DNA of 58,318 nucleotides from positions 1 to 58,318 of the forward strand of contig CABIYQ010000011.1 in assembly GCA_902362965.1 (NCBI GenBank), written 5' to 3'. The position numbers and the translations under genes are program-made. How positions within the stretch are numbered: the stretch's first letter is position 1; each line of letters starts with the position of its first letter. Positions 17,539-26,067 of the stretch are shown one piece after another. The DNA comes from Oscillospiraceae bacterium (GTDB lineage: Bacteria > Bacillota > Clostridia > Oscillospirales > Ruminococcaceae). The notes under the pieces are model-generated. The model saw only the letters and a program-made list of their open reading frames with translations. It was not told where the DNA came from and made no database searches.

Positions 17539-19623
17539 TTATAATCCTCCCACTGAAAATTCACCGTTGCTATTGACTTTTATAACAATATTTGTCTCAC
17601 ATACTGCATTAATTTCATTTGTCTCATTTTCATATTCCGGAATTATAAGCGTGCGGCATTCAGGAGGTTCAAACAAATTATCATATTCGGCAAAGACGTC
17701 TGCAAAATCAGTATTTTTATAATTATCGCACACAAAGGAAAATTTACCGTAATTTACGGTAATTTCAGTATCTGAAATATTTATGAAATAATCCTCATAC
17801 TTAAAATTTATATTTTTATAATCGGTAAACTCCGGAAACACACCGCAGACTTTCATATCATTTCTTACAATTGCTCCATAAGGCATAAAAATTCTGCCTA
17901 CCTTAAACAATGATAAATTTGAATTATACGACGACATAGAATTATATGGAGATTTTCTTATAATTACATTATTAATGTTTGATATATTACTGTCACTGAG
18001 GTATTTATATACATAGCTGCAATTATTTTTCTTACCGGAAATATCAATAATATCTGCTGAAAACTGATGTGAAACAACAATCACATCAATTGAATTCTTT
18101 CCCAGTAGAGCTATTTTTACATCATTCCTGCCTATAAAATTAAATACAGACACACTGGTACAAAAAATAACCATTGAAGTAATGACAGCTATAATTTCAG
18201 TTTTATGATCCTTAAAAATGAAATAAGTCAGTATGCAGAATATCAGCAGAACACCTGCAAATACTTTAGCTTTACTGTCAAAATTCATATATGTAAACTC
18301 CTGCCGACCTATAAATCTTACTGCTTTCAATTCAATATGACACAATAATCCGGCAATTTTTATAAGTAAAACAGGGTTCAGAAAAATTGTTAAGGAAGCA
18401 ATTAACGCCAAAAACAATGCCGCCATACAAATCGGCGTAAGAAAAATATTAGCTATCGGTGAAAAGAATGAACCTTCACCGAAGCACATAACCGATACAG
18501 GAAAAATAACTGCGGATACGCAAAACATGTAAATTACTTTTTTAATGTTTCTCTGACAGAAATTACCGTCTTTCATTCTGCCCGTTATATACGGTGCAAA
18601 TACACCTGCTCCGAAAGCACCGGTTAATGACAGTATCAATGACGGATTTCTGATCGCAAACGGACAACTAACAGTAAGAATAATCAATGAAATAAAAAGC
18701 GAATTCAAAGTATCAGAATATCGGAAAAATATGGGAGCAGCATACACAAGCGTCATCATAAAAGCCGCCCTCATAACTGATAATGAAAGTCCGCTGCACA
18801 CCGCAAACAGCAGCATAACGATCTCAAGCAATACAAATCTGCTTATTCTGCCTAATTTCATCTTATCAAATACAAATGAAAAAATACTGCAAAATAATAC
18901 CAGATGCAGTCCAGAAACCGCCATAACATGACCTATTCCAGTTCTGTAAAATAATTCATCGTCATCGTCAGATATTAGAGATTTATCGCCAAACAGCATA
19001 CCTGTCAGCAAAGCGCTTTCATCTTCCGGAAGATATGAAGTAATAAAATCAGTAACATAATTCCTATAATCTCTTAAAATCCTTACCAACGAAAATTTAT
19101 CATCAGGTATTATCTTTATTTCTGATATTTTATCGGACATAAGATATATGCCTTTTGACTTGTAATAATCCTTTTCATTAAAAAGATAATCATTTTCCGG
19201 AGTCGTAAGACTTCCCGTAAAATAAAATTTATCGTTTATACGGCAGTTATATGAATCTGAATATACCGTTATCTTTGCAGTCACATCATCATTAATTTTT
19301 CCTTTTACCAAATAGCTTGTTTTGTCGCCCGAATATTCTGTAAAGTCCAGTATTTTACCGCTGAAGCTTATATTATTCCCTGCGTAATCAACTACAGGTT
19401 TATATACAAACATATCATAAATCCTATAAAATCCTACAGAAACCGACAATATTGTTAATATTAAAAATATCTCCTTAAACTTTTGCTTAAAAAGATATTT
19501 CATTACCGCCAATAATATTACGCACAAAGGAATAATAATAAAATCAAATGCCGGATGCAGAAATGAAGCCAATAACAAACCTGTTCCCCATGCCGCACCG
19601 GCATATACAATTTTACGTTTCAA
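17539..19623 (-). CDS. comEC: ComEC/Rec2-family DNA-uptake channel protein with a degenerate C-terminal domain
   Basis: ComEC forms the inner-membrane channel for transforming DNA. This 694-residue protein has N-terminal helices and an OB-like DUF4131 region (about 1-180), then the competence domain with LLTGMLFGDKSLISDDDDELFYRTGIGHVMAVSGLHLVLF (about 205-245) and several membrane helices to about 500. The C-terminal 190 residues occupy the place of the metallo-beta-lactamase domain but show no HxHxDH zinc motif, only VSHQFSADIID, so the nuclease-like part appears degenerate. The start is a TTG at 19623 without a visible Shine-Dalgarno, 2 nt after the preceding stop, suggesting coupling. The start is the weakest part of the call. 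Confidence 0.85.
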   Translation of the reverse strand: MKRKIVYAGAAWGTGLLLASFLHPAFDFIIIPLCVILLAVMKYLFKQKFKEIFLILTILSVSVGFYRIYDMFVYKPVVDYAGNNISFSGKILDFTEYSGDKTSYLVKGKINDDVTAKITVYSDSYNCRINDKFYFTGSLTTPENDYLFNEKDYYKSKGIYLMSDKISEIKIIPDDKFSLVRILRDYRNYVTDFITSYLPEDESALLTGMLFGDKSLISDDDDELFYRTGIGHVMAVSGLHLVLFCSIFSFVFDKMKLGRISRFVLLEIVMLLFAVCSGLSLSVMRAAFMMTLVYAAPIFFRYSDTLNSLFISLIILTVSCPFAIRNPSLILSLTGAFGAGVFAPYITGRMKDGNFCQRNIKKVIYMFCVSAVIFPVSVMCFGEGSFFSPIANIFLTPICMAALFLALIASLTIFLNPVLLIKIAGLLCHIELKAVRFIGRQEFTYMNFDSKAKVFAGVLLIFCILTYFIFKDHKTEIIAVITSMVIFCTSVSVFNFIGRNDVKIALLGKNSIDVIVVSHQFSADIIDISGKKNNCSYVYKYLSDSNISNINNVIIRKSPYNSMSSYNSNLSLFKVGRIFMPYGAIVRNDMKVCGVFPEFTDYKNINFKYEDYFINISDTEITVNYGKFSFVCDNYKNTDFADVFAEYDNLFEPPECRTLIIPEYENETNEINAVCETNIVIKVNSNGEFSVGGL

Positions 19624-19625
19624 TT

Positions 19626-20162
19626 TTATTTAAAAAACAGCGGAAGCTTTTCAAGAAAAACAATATCTTTTCTGTCGGCTGCATCGCCCTCGGCAAGTAC
19701 TGCCGATTTACATACAATATTTCCGCCTGCCTTTTCAACAAGAGCAACAAGTGAATTTAATGATTCGCCCGTACTGATAACGTCGTCAGCAATGAGTACT
19801 CTTTTGCCTTTTAATTCATTCATATCCTTTTCGGACAGATATAGCGTTTGCTTTTTATCAGTCGTAATAGATTTAACTTCCACCGCCACAGGATTTTTCA
19901 TATAGAGCTTAACAGATTTTCTCGCAACGATATAATTTTTACCGCTCTGTCTTGCCATTTCATATCCCAGAGGAATTCCCTTGCTTTCAGCAGTTACAAT
20001 AACATCAAATTCCGGAACTTTCTTTAGCAGTTCTTTAGCGCACTCTAAGGTAAGCTCCACATCTGAAAACATTATAAAGGCGGCAATATCAAGCTTATCA
20101 TTAATAGGACAAATAGGCAGTTCTCTTGTAAGACCCGCTACATTTAGTGTATAAGTTTTCAT
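19626..20162 (-). CDS. Phosphoribosyltransferase (adenine phosphoribosyltransferase-like)
   Basis: A 178-residue type I phosphoribosyltransferase. The PRPP-binding loop is VLIADDVISTGES (about 121-133), and FDVIVTAESKGIPLGYEMAR is the upstream hood segment typical of Apt/Xpt proteins. The likely reaction joins PRPP with a purine base for salvage. Substrate choice (adenine or xanthine) cannot be decided by eye. GGAGG precedes the ATG. It is flanked closely by the HIT gene (14 nt) and comEC (2 nt). Confidence 0.85.
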   Translation of the reverse strand: MKTYTLNVAGLTRELPICPINDKLDIAAFIMFSDVELTLECAKELLKKVPEFDVIVTAESKGIPLGYEMARQSGKNYIVARKSVKLYMKNPVAVEVKSITTDKKQTLYLSEKDMNELKGKRVLIADDVISTGESLNSLVALVEKAGGNIVCKSAVLAEGDAADRKDIVFLEKLPLFFK

Positions 20163-20176
20163 TTTATCCTCCGAAT

Positions 20177-20524
20177 TTATACTGCGCTGTCACTGCTCCA
20201 GCCCATTTTTTTGCCGGCAAGTACATGAAAGTGAAGATGATGAACACTTTGCCCTGCATCATCACCGCAGTTTGTTATCACTCTATAACCGTCCGCAAAG
20301 CCCTCATCAGCGGCAATTTTAGCTGCCACTTCAAAAATATGCGCAACATATTTTGAATTTTCAGAATTTACAGCAGAAGCTCCGCTGATATGTTCCTTAG
20401 GAATAATCAGATAGTGAACCGGCGCAACCGGCTCAATATCCTTAAATGCATATACCATATCGTCCTCATATACCTTATCGCTGGGAATTTCCCCGGCAAT
20501 TATTTTACAAAATAAACAATCCAT
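20177..20524 (-). CDS. HIT-family (histidine triad) nucleotide-binding protein
   Basis: A 115-residue HINT-type protein with the histidine triad HLHFH (H96, H98, H100). Family members hydrolyse purine nucleoside phosphoramidates and aminoacyl-adenylates. The N-terminal CLFC resembles the cysteine pair of zinc-binding HIT proteins. It lies 13 nt downstream of alaS, consistent with an aminoacyl-adenylate clean-up role (inference). AAGGGGA precedes the ATG. Confidence 0.93.
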   Translation of the reverse strand: MDCLFCKIIAGEIPSDKVYEDDMVYAFKDIEPVAPVHYLIIPKEHISGASAVNSENSKYVAHIFEVAAKIAADEGFADGYRVITNCGDDAGQSVHHLHFHVLAGKKMGWSSDSAV

Positions 20525-20537
20525 TTAAAATATCCCC

Positions 20538-23177
20538 TTATTTAAGAAATTCATTAGCAATGCTTTCAAGAGCGCCAAGTGCTTCGTCAACCATATAATT
20601 TTTGCCTATACCTGCCATAGCGCTGTCAGGACGTCCGCCGCCTTTACCGCCTGTAATAGCGGCAATTCTCTGAACTATCTTACCGGCATTTGCACCCTTG
20701 GAAACCGCATTTTTTCCGCACACGCAGTAAAGAGTACCTTTATCGTCAGCAATTCCGGCAAATACCGCAATAAAATCTTCTGTTTGTTCTTTAACCTTAT
20801 CTCCGATTTGCCTTAACATATCAGGCTTAGTACCGTTAAGCATAGCGGAGATAATTTTTATTCCGTTGATTTCTTTGGCATTGTCAAACATATTTGCAAG
20901 CTGACTTCCTGCAAGCTGCTGACTAAGTTTCTGTATTTGCTTATCCTTTTCCTTTAATTCTTCTGTCAATGCCTGACAGCGTTCAGCAAGCTTTGCAGGA
21001 TTTGCGATCTTAAGGACTGCCGATGCCGCATTAATTGAATTTCTAAGTTCATTCATAAATAGCAATACGCCGTTACCCGTCACAGCCTCAATACGCCTTA
21101 CTCCTGAAGCAACAGAATTTTCGGAAACGATTTTGAAAAGACCGATATTTGAAGTATTTTTAACATGAGTACCGCCGCAGAATTCGATTGATTTTCCTCC
21201 GATATCCACTACTCTTACAATATCTCCGTATTTTTCACCAAAAAGCGCCATAGCTCCCAATTTTCTTGCTTCCTCAATAGGCATTTCTTTAGTTACAACG
21301 TTAATTGAATTTAAAATCTCATCATTTACAATGTTTTCAATCCGTAAAATTTCATCAGGCGTTACTGCACTGAAGTGAGAAAAGTCAAATCTGCATCTTT
21401 CAGCATTTACAAGCTGACCTGCCTGATGTACATGCTCGCCCAGTACTTCCCTTAACGCTGCTTGAAGAAGATGTGCAGCGGTATGATTTCTCATAGCTGA
21501 CATTCTTTTTTCTACGTCAATTTCAGCAAAAACAGTATCATTTTTATTTATACTTCCCTTTTCAATCGCTCCGAAATGCAGAAAATGACCATTTTCAGTC
21601 TTAGTTACATTATACACGGCAAATACTGCATCTTCTGTACTAATCTCACCGGTATCGGCAGACTGTCCGCCGCTTTCCGCATAGAACGGAGTTTGGTCAA
21701 GTATTATAACAGCCTCCTGTCCTTCTGAAATACTGTCAACCGATTTACCGTCAACAAAAATTTCAAGGATTTCAGCGTCATGCTTAAATCTTGTATATCC
21801 TGTAAATTCAGTAGCCGGAACATTAATAGCAGACGTGTTTTCATCGCTCCATGAAGTTTTAATCTTAGATGCCCTATCGCTTCTTGCCTTGCGCTTCTGT
21901 TCTTCCATACATTCCTTAAAACGCTTCTCATCTACTTCGATTCCATTTTCAGCGGCAATTTCCTTTGTAAGATCAAGCGGGAAACCATATGTATCGCTTA
22001 ATTTAAATGCATCGTCTCCTGAAAGCACATTTTTTATTTCATCTGCTGAAATTTTGTCGATAAAATGACTAAGCAGCTCCGTACCTTTATCGATTGTCTT
22101 AGCAAAGCTTTCTTCTTCATGCTTAATAATTTTTTTAATCAGTTCCCTTTTTTCAACAAGTTCCGGATAAGCAGATTTGTTTTCTTCAATTACCGTATCG
22201 CAGACTTTATAAAGAAAAGGCTCGTTTATTCCCAGCATTTTACCGTGTCTGGCAGCTCTTCTCAGAAGTCTTTTAAGCACATATCCTCTGCCCTCATTTG
22301 CAGGTGTAATACCGTCTCCTACCATAAATGTTGTGCTTCTGATATGGTCAGTAATTACACGCAAAGATACGTCGGTATTTTCATCATTTTTATATTGTAC
22401 ATCTGCAATCTCACAGATCTTGCCCATTATATTCTTGACTGTGTCAACCTCGAACAGATTATCAACTCCCTGAATTGCACAAGCAAGTCTTTCAAGCCCC
22501 ATACCGGTATCAATATTCTTGGTTTCCATTTCAGCATAGTTACCGTTTCCGTCACTGTCAAACTGACTGAATACCAGATTCCATATTTCAACGATTCTAT
22601 CACATTCGCTTGCCTGTTCAAAGCTTTCAAAAGGACCGTAGCTTTCTCCTCTGTCAAAATGAATTTCGGAACAAGGACCGCAAGGACCTGAACCGTGTTC
22701 CCAGAAATTGTCCTCCTTACCGAGACGAATTATTCTATCCTGAGGTATGCCTATTTTATTTTTCCAAATCTGTTCAGCTTCATCATCGCTTTCAAAAACA
22801 GTAATCCAAAGCTTTTCAGCCGGAATCTCAAGTATTTCTGTAAGAAATTCCCACGCCCATTCGATCGCCTCAGTTTTAAAATAATCTCCAAAGGAAAAGT
22901 TTCCCAGCATTTCAAAATAAGTGCCGTGTCTTGCTGTTTTACCAACACGCTCAATATCAGGCGTTCTGATACATTTCTGACATGTTGTAACTCGCTTATT
23001 CGGAGGAACAGCCTGTCCCAAGAAAAACTTTTTAAGAGGTGCCATACCGGAATTGATCAGTAAAAGACTGTTATCTCCCTGAGGTATAAGTGAGGAACTA
23101 GCCATTCTTGTATGATTTTTACTTTCAAAAAATGAAAGATACATTTCACGTAATTCATTTACGCCACGCCATTTCAT
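20538..23177 (-). CDS. alaS: Alanine--tRNA ligase
   Basis: AlaRS charges tRNA-Ala and edits mischarged Ser/Gly. The 880-residue protein begins MKWRGVNELREMYLSFFESKNHTR, with catalytic-core landmarks SSSLIP and GMAPLKKFF. The editing domain is intact: NHTAAHLLQAAL (HxxxH zinc site) and CGGTHVKN. The C-terminal C-Ala domain ends in GGKGGGRPDSAMAGIG. The start is the ATG at 23177, with AGGAG 9 nt upstream. An in-frame extension to 23267 would run into the leader terminator and is rejected. Expression is controlled by the T-box leader just upstream, and the HIT, phosphoribosyltransferase, comEC, holA run probably continues the transcript. Confidence 0.98.
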   Translation of the reverse strand: MKWRGVNELREMYLSFFESKNHTRMASSSLIPQGDNSLLLINSGMAPLKKFFLGQAVPPNKRVTTCQKCIRTPDIERVGKTARHGTYFEMLGNFSFGDYFKTEAIEWAWEFLTEILEIPAEKLWITVFESDDEAEQIWKNKIGIPQDRIIRLGKEDNFWEHGSGPCGPCSEIHFDRGESYGPFESFEQASECDRIVEIWNLVFSQFDSDGNGNYAEMETKNIDTGMGLERLACAIQGVDNLFEVDTVKNIMGKICEIADVQYKNDENTDVSLRVITDHIRSTTFMVGDGITPANEGRGYVLKRLLRRAARHGKMLGINEPFLYKVCDTVIEENKSAYPELVEKRELIKKIIKHEEESFAKTIDKGTELLSHFIDKISADEIKNVLSGDDAFKLSDTYGFPLDLTKEIAAENGIEVDEKRFKECMEEQKRKARSDRASKIKTSWSDENTSAINVPATEFTGYTRFKHDAEILEIFVDGKSVDSISEGQEAVIILDQTPFYAESGGQSADTGEISTEDAVFAVYNVTKTENGHFLHFGAIEKGSINKNDTVFAEIDVEKRMSAMRNHTAAHLLQAALREVLGEHVHQAGQLVNAERCRFDFSHFSAVTPDEILRIENIVNDEILNSINVVTKEMPIEEARKLGAMALFGEKYGDIVRVVDIGGKSIEFCGGTHVKNTSNIGLFKIVSENSVASGVRRIEAVTGNGVLLFMNELRNSINAASAVLKIANPAKLAERCQALTEELKEKDKQIQKLSQQLAGSQLANMFDNAKEINGIKIISAMLNGTKPDMLRQIGDKVKEQTEDFIAVFAGIADDKGTLYCVCGKNAVSKGANAGKIVQRIAAITGGKGGGRPDSAMAGIGKNYMVDEALGALESIANEFLK

Positions 23178-23215
23178 AAATAAAAACTCCTTTAAAATTT
23201 CATAAAAGCTGTAAA

Positions 23216-23450
23216 AAATAATAAAAGCCTTGCGTCCTGCAATGGGACGAAGGCCTCGTGGTACCACCCAATTTCAAAAGTAAATAAATTACTTTCCTTT
23301 AGTTTCCTTTAACGCAGAAAATACGTTCGGATTTAGCCGAAAGCTCAAGGGTAGCACTTGTTTTACGAACAGAAGCTCTCACCGACCGCTTCTTCTCTGA
23401 AGAACGAAACAAACAATCATTCCTGTCACAGCGTTTATATATTCTTCTTA
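23216..23450 (-). promoter_or_regulatory. T-box leader (alanine) controlling alaS
   Basis: On the minus strand the leader shows GGTGAGAG in Stem I, a candidate specifier codon GCU (Ala, 23353-23355) followed by ACC, the T-box core TGGTACCACG (23257-23266), and a terminator stem GCCTTCGTCC/GGACGCAAGGC (about 23227-23255) followed by a T-rich run. Uncharged tRNA-Ala should pair at the specifier and the T-box bulge, favouring antitermination and alaS expression. The element sits between a strong promoter and the alaS start. Confidence 0.93.
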
Positions 23451-23451
23451 T

Positions 23452-23479
23452 ATTATACCAAAAAACAAAAAAAAGTCAA
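23452..23479 (-). promoter_or_regulatory. Promoter of the alaS T-box leader
   Basis: A -35 TTGACT (rc of 23474-23479) and -10 TATAAT (rc of 23452-23457) with a 16-bp T-rich spacer, directly upstream of the T-box leader. Confidence 0.85.
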
Positions 23480-23710
23480 TCCTATTTTTCAAAGTTTTTT
23501 AAAAAACGGCAATCATAAAAAAGCTGTATCAGATAGAAATGACTATAGCAAAAGCGCTTGCCGGAAACGATCCTCCAAGATTAAAACTCTCAAACTGACG
23601 AAAGCACTTCAAAAACTGAAATGAAATTTAAGATAACAAGAGAAATAGAGAAAAACAGAGAGAAAACAAGCGTGAAAGGGATATAAATTAAAATTTCGGC
23701 AATTTGACTA
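23480..23710. other. Intergenic region between divergent alaS and rplM transcription units
   Basis: About 230 nt of purine-rich, low-complexity sequence between the two divergent promoters. I see no convincing coding frame or hairpin. Confidence 0.6.
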
Positions 23711-23739
23711 TTGACTTTTTATTTTTAATTTGATATAAT
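23711..23739 (+). promoter_or_regulatory. Promoter of rplM-rpsI
   Basis: TTGACT (23711-23716) and TATAAT (23734-23739) with a 17-bp spacer, leaving a leader of about 120 nt. Confidence 0.88.
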
Positions 23740-23745
23740 GTTTAT

Positions 23746-23856
23746 CGTTACGTCAAGAATCATTAATTCGGACATATTCATTTTTATTTGAACTTGCGGA
23801 TGTCCGAAGAACAGGATTAACCCAGTCCGGTTCAGGCTTGACAAAATACAATAATG
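23746..23856 (+). promoter_or_regulatory. Structured leader of rplM, probable ribosomal protein L13 leader
   Basis: The 5' leader holds a perfect 9-bp stem TTCGGACAT (23767-23775) / ATGTCCGAA (23800-23808), enclosed by TCAAG (23753-23757) / CTTGA (23837-23841). Position and layout fit the L13 autoregulatory leader known in Firmicutes, where L13 binds its own mRNA. The match is by eye; a covariance-model search would settle it. Confidence 0.65.
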
Positions 23857-23869
23857 GAGGATTTATAAT

Positions 23870-24298
23870 ATGTCAACTTATATGCCAAAACCAGCTGAAG
23901 TCAGCCGTAAATGGTATGTTTTAGATGCAGCAGATAAGCCGTTGGGACGTGTAGCTGCTCAGGCTGCTCATATTCTCAGAGGTAAACATAAGCCAACTTT
24001 TGCTCCGCATGTAGACTGTGGAGATCACGTAATTATCATTAATTGTGAAAAAGCAGTTTTAACAGGTAAAAAACTTGAAAATAAAAAGTTTTACTGGCAT
24101 ACAGGCTGGATAGGCGGAATCAAGTCTGTAAGCTACAAAGAACTTATGGAAACAAAACCGGAAAAAGCAATGATGATTGCAGTAAATGGTATGCTTCCTA
24201 ACAATTCTCAAGGCAGAAATCAGCTCAAACGTTTAAGAACTTACAGAAATTCAGCACATAAGCACGAGGCACAAAAGCCTGTTGCTTATGAATTATAA
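23870..24298 (+). CDS. rplM: 50S ribosomal protein L13
   Basis: A 142-residue L13 (uL13), an early-assembling large-subunit protein. Conserved blocks are visible: KWYVLDAADKPLGRVAAQAAHILRGKHKP near the N-terminus, DHVIIINCEKAVLTGKKLENKKFYWHTG, and the C-terminal GMLPNNSQGRNQLKRLRTY. GGAGG lies 10 nt before the ATG. rpsI follows 16 nt later. Confidence 0.99.
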   Translation: MSTYMPKPAEVSRKWYVLDAADKPLGRVAAQAAHILRGKHKPTFAPHVDCGDHVIIINCEKAVLTGKKLENKKFYWHTGWIGGIKSVSYKELMETKPEKAMMIAVNGMLPNNSQGRNQLKRLRTYRNSAHKHEAQKPVAYEL

Positions 24299-24314
24299 TA
24301 AGGAGGCGGTTTAA

Positions 24315-24716
24315 ATGTACGAATCAAAGGTTAAATATTACTATGGTACAGGAAGAAGAAAGCATTCTGTTGCAAGAGTAAGAGTATATCCGGGTTCCGG
24401 TAACATTACAATTAACGGAAGAAGTATTGATGAGTATTTCGGTCTTGAAACATTAAAGCTTATTGTTCGTCAGCCTCTTAATTTAACTGAAACTACAGAT
24501 AAATTTGATATTGTCTGCACCGTTACAGGCGGCGGTGTTACCGGTCAGGCTGGCGCTATCAGACATGGTCTTTCAAGAGCCCTTCTGGTTTACGATCCTG
24601 AACTTCGCCCTGTTCTCAAAAAGGCTGGTTTCTTAACTCGTGATCCTAGAATGAAGGAAAGAAAAAAATATGGTCTCAAAGCTGCTCGTCGTGCACCGCA
24701 GTTCTCAAAGAGATAA
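24315..24716 (+). CDS. rpsI: 30S ribosomal protein S9
   Basis: A 133-residue S9 (uS9), with its C-terminal tail reaching the P-site tRNA. Signatures are [19 protein letters not shown], then [20 protein letters not shown], and the invariant end PQFSKR. AAGGAGGCGG precedes the ATG. It is the last gene of the rplM-rpsI operon. Confidence 0.99.
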   Translation: MYESKVKYYYGTGRRKHSVARVRVYPGSGNITINGRSIDEYFGLETLKLIVRQPLNLTETTDKFDIVCTVTGGGVTGQAGAIRHGLSRALLVYDPELRPVLKKAGFLTRDPRMKERKKYGLKAARRAPQFSKR

Positions 24717-24794
24717 TTTTACATCGCTTTTATTTGCGTGGAAAATTTTTAAAAAGTCTCGAAGAGAAAGTTTTACAAGTAATATAGTTATCAA

Positions 24795-24830
24795 CCCTCG
24801 AAACTATGTCGTTTCGAGGGTTTTATTTTG
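24795..24830 (+). terminator. Terminator of rplM-rpsI
   Basis: CCCTCGAAAC (24795-24804) / GTTTCGAGGG (24811-24820), a 10-bp stem with a 6-nt loop followed by TTTTATTTTG. The rest of the gap to 25045 holds nothing I recognise. Confidence 0.92.
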
Positions 24831-25045
24831 CGCTGAAAACTGCTTATTCGGAGACGGTAGCAGGCAGGTTGATAACACTATCAAATATTTTATCACCGTT
24901 GAGAAATATGAATATAAAACCGTCAAAAAAATTGTGTTTATCAAACTTATAGATCAATTCTTTTGCGTTTTATTATCAAGCACAAATTTCTCTAATCTGT
25001 CATTTTTATATTCCCTTCAGTTGCATAACGTCAGAAATAAATAAT

Positions 25046-26062
25046 TTATAAATATTTTTTTATTTTTTCAGATATATTATTATCAATAAGACCAAAGTCC
25101 ATTTTTTTATAACACCAGGCAGCTCGTGAAATTTTATATTTTTTGAATGCAGAATTAATAGCTTTATACCATTCAATAGTACTTTCTTGAGCAGCAAGAT
25201 TTATAACTCCATATTCTCCGCAATAAAGCGGAACGTTTCTTTTTTCTGCAATTTCAACAGCTTTAGAAAATAAGGATTCAAAAAATTCCTCACCAACAGT
25301 TTCTACCTTTGCATCAGAAATAAGGTCAACAACATTAAGATTCATTTTGCTTTGCTTTGTGATATATTCCTGAACTGACGCCGGATATTCCGTTCTGAAA
25401 TTTTCCGGCATATTATTGACCCAATTTGCACCCTGATGAGTAAAAATAAATGGTTCATAGCAATGAAAATTATAAACAATTTTGTTGTCATAAGGTTGCT
25501 TCAAATCTTTAAGAGCCTTTATGCAGTTATTATCATATCCTCCTATAAGTATATATGTTTCGGGAGTGATAGTCCTTATGCGAAAAATACATTTATCAGC
25601 AATTTCATTCCATATATCACAGTATTCCTTATTGGTAACTTCATTCAAAAGTTCAAATGCAACGCAATCATGATATTTTCCGAATCGTTTTGCAATTTCT
25701 TCCCAAAGACGGAAGAAACGTTCCTGAAGTTCTTCCGATTCAAAAAATCCACTTTCAGATTCACCCTCATCGAAAGAAAAACCGTAAGTCTTATGAAGAT
25801 CCAAAATCATATTCAGTCGGTATTTTTTACACCAGTCAATGCATTGCTGAATATACATCATTCCGCTTTCCTGAATATCACCGTTTCCGTTTTCAATAAG
25901 ATCATAATCTATCGGGATTCTGACATGATCGATACCCCATGAAGAAACTGCGGCAAAATCACTTTCACCAATAAATTCGTCATAATGTTTTTTTGTATGT
26001 TCGCATTGAGAAAACCATCCGCCAAAATTAATTCCCTTTTCATATCCAACGAAACTTCTCAT
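25046..26062 (-). CDS. Glycoside hydrolase family 5 enzyme, cytoplasmic
   Basis: A 338-residue GH5 (clan A, beta/alpha barrel) with no signal peptide, dockerin or binding module, so it probably acts inside the cell on imported oligosaccharides. The acid/base E141 is in AFELLNEVTN and the nucleophile E283 in LYCGEYGV. Other GH5 landmarks are HVRIPIDYDLIE and NMILDLHKTYG. Substrate could be cello-, manno- or mixed-linkage gluco-oligosaccharides. It starts 6 nt after the GH9-GH16 gene, with AAGGGG before the ATG, so the two are cotranscribed: one secreted degrader and one intracellular finisher. Confidence 0.92.
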   Translation of the reverse strand: MRSFVGYEKGINFGGWFSQCEHTKKHYDEFIGESDFAAVSSWGIDHVRIPIDYDLIENGNGDIQESGMMYIQQCIDWCKKYRLNMILDLHKTYGFSFDEGESESGFFESEELQERFFRLWEEIAKRFGKYHDCVAFELLNEVTNKEYCDIWNEIADKCIFRIRTITPETYILIGGYDNNCIKALKDLKQPYDNKIVYNFHCYEPFIFTHQGANWVNNMPENFRTEYPASVQEYITKQSKMNLNVVDLISDAKVETVGEEFFESLFSKAVEIAEKRNVPLYCGEYGVINLAAQESTIEWYKAINSAFKKYKISRAAWCYKKMDFGLIDNNISEKIKKYL

Positions 26063-26067
26063 TAAAA

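Noticed and set aside
22065..22691. 208-codon open frame on the plus strand
   Set aside because: Antisense shadow of alaS. Long frames opposite AT-rich genes are expected in this window.
23178..23267. N-terminal extension of alaS by 30 residues
   Set aside because: The extension would be encoded by the T-box terminator and T run, and the ATG at 23177 has a good Shine-Dalgarno and matches known AlaRS N-termini.
24670..25044. 124-codon plus-strand frame overlapping the rpsI end
   Set aside because: It starts inside rpsI in another frame and runs through the rpsI terminator, with no independent start signals.
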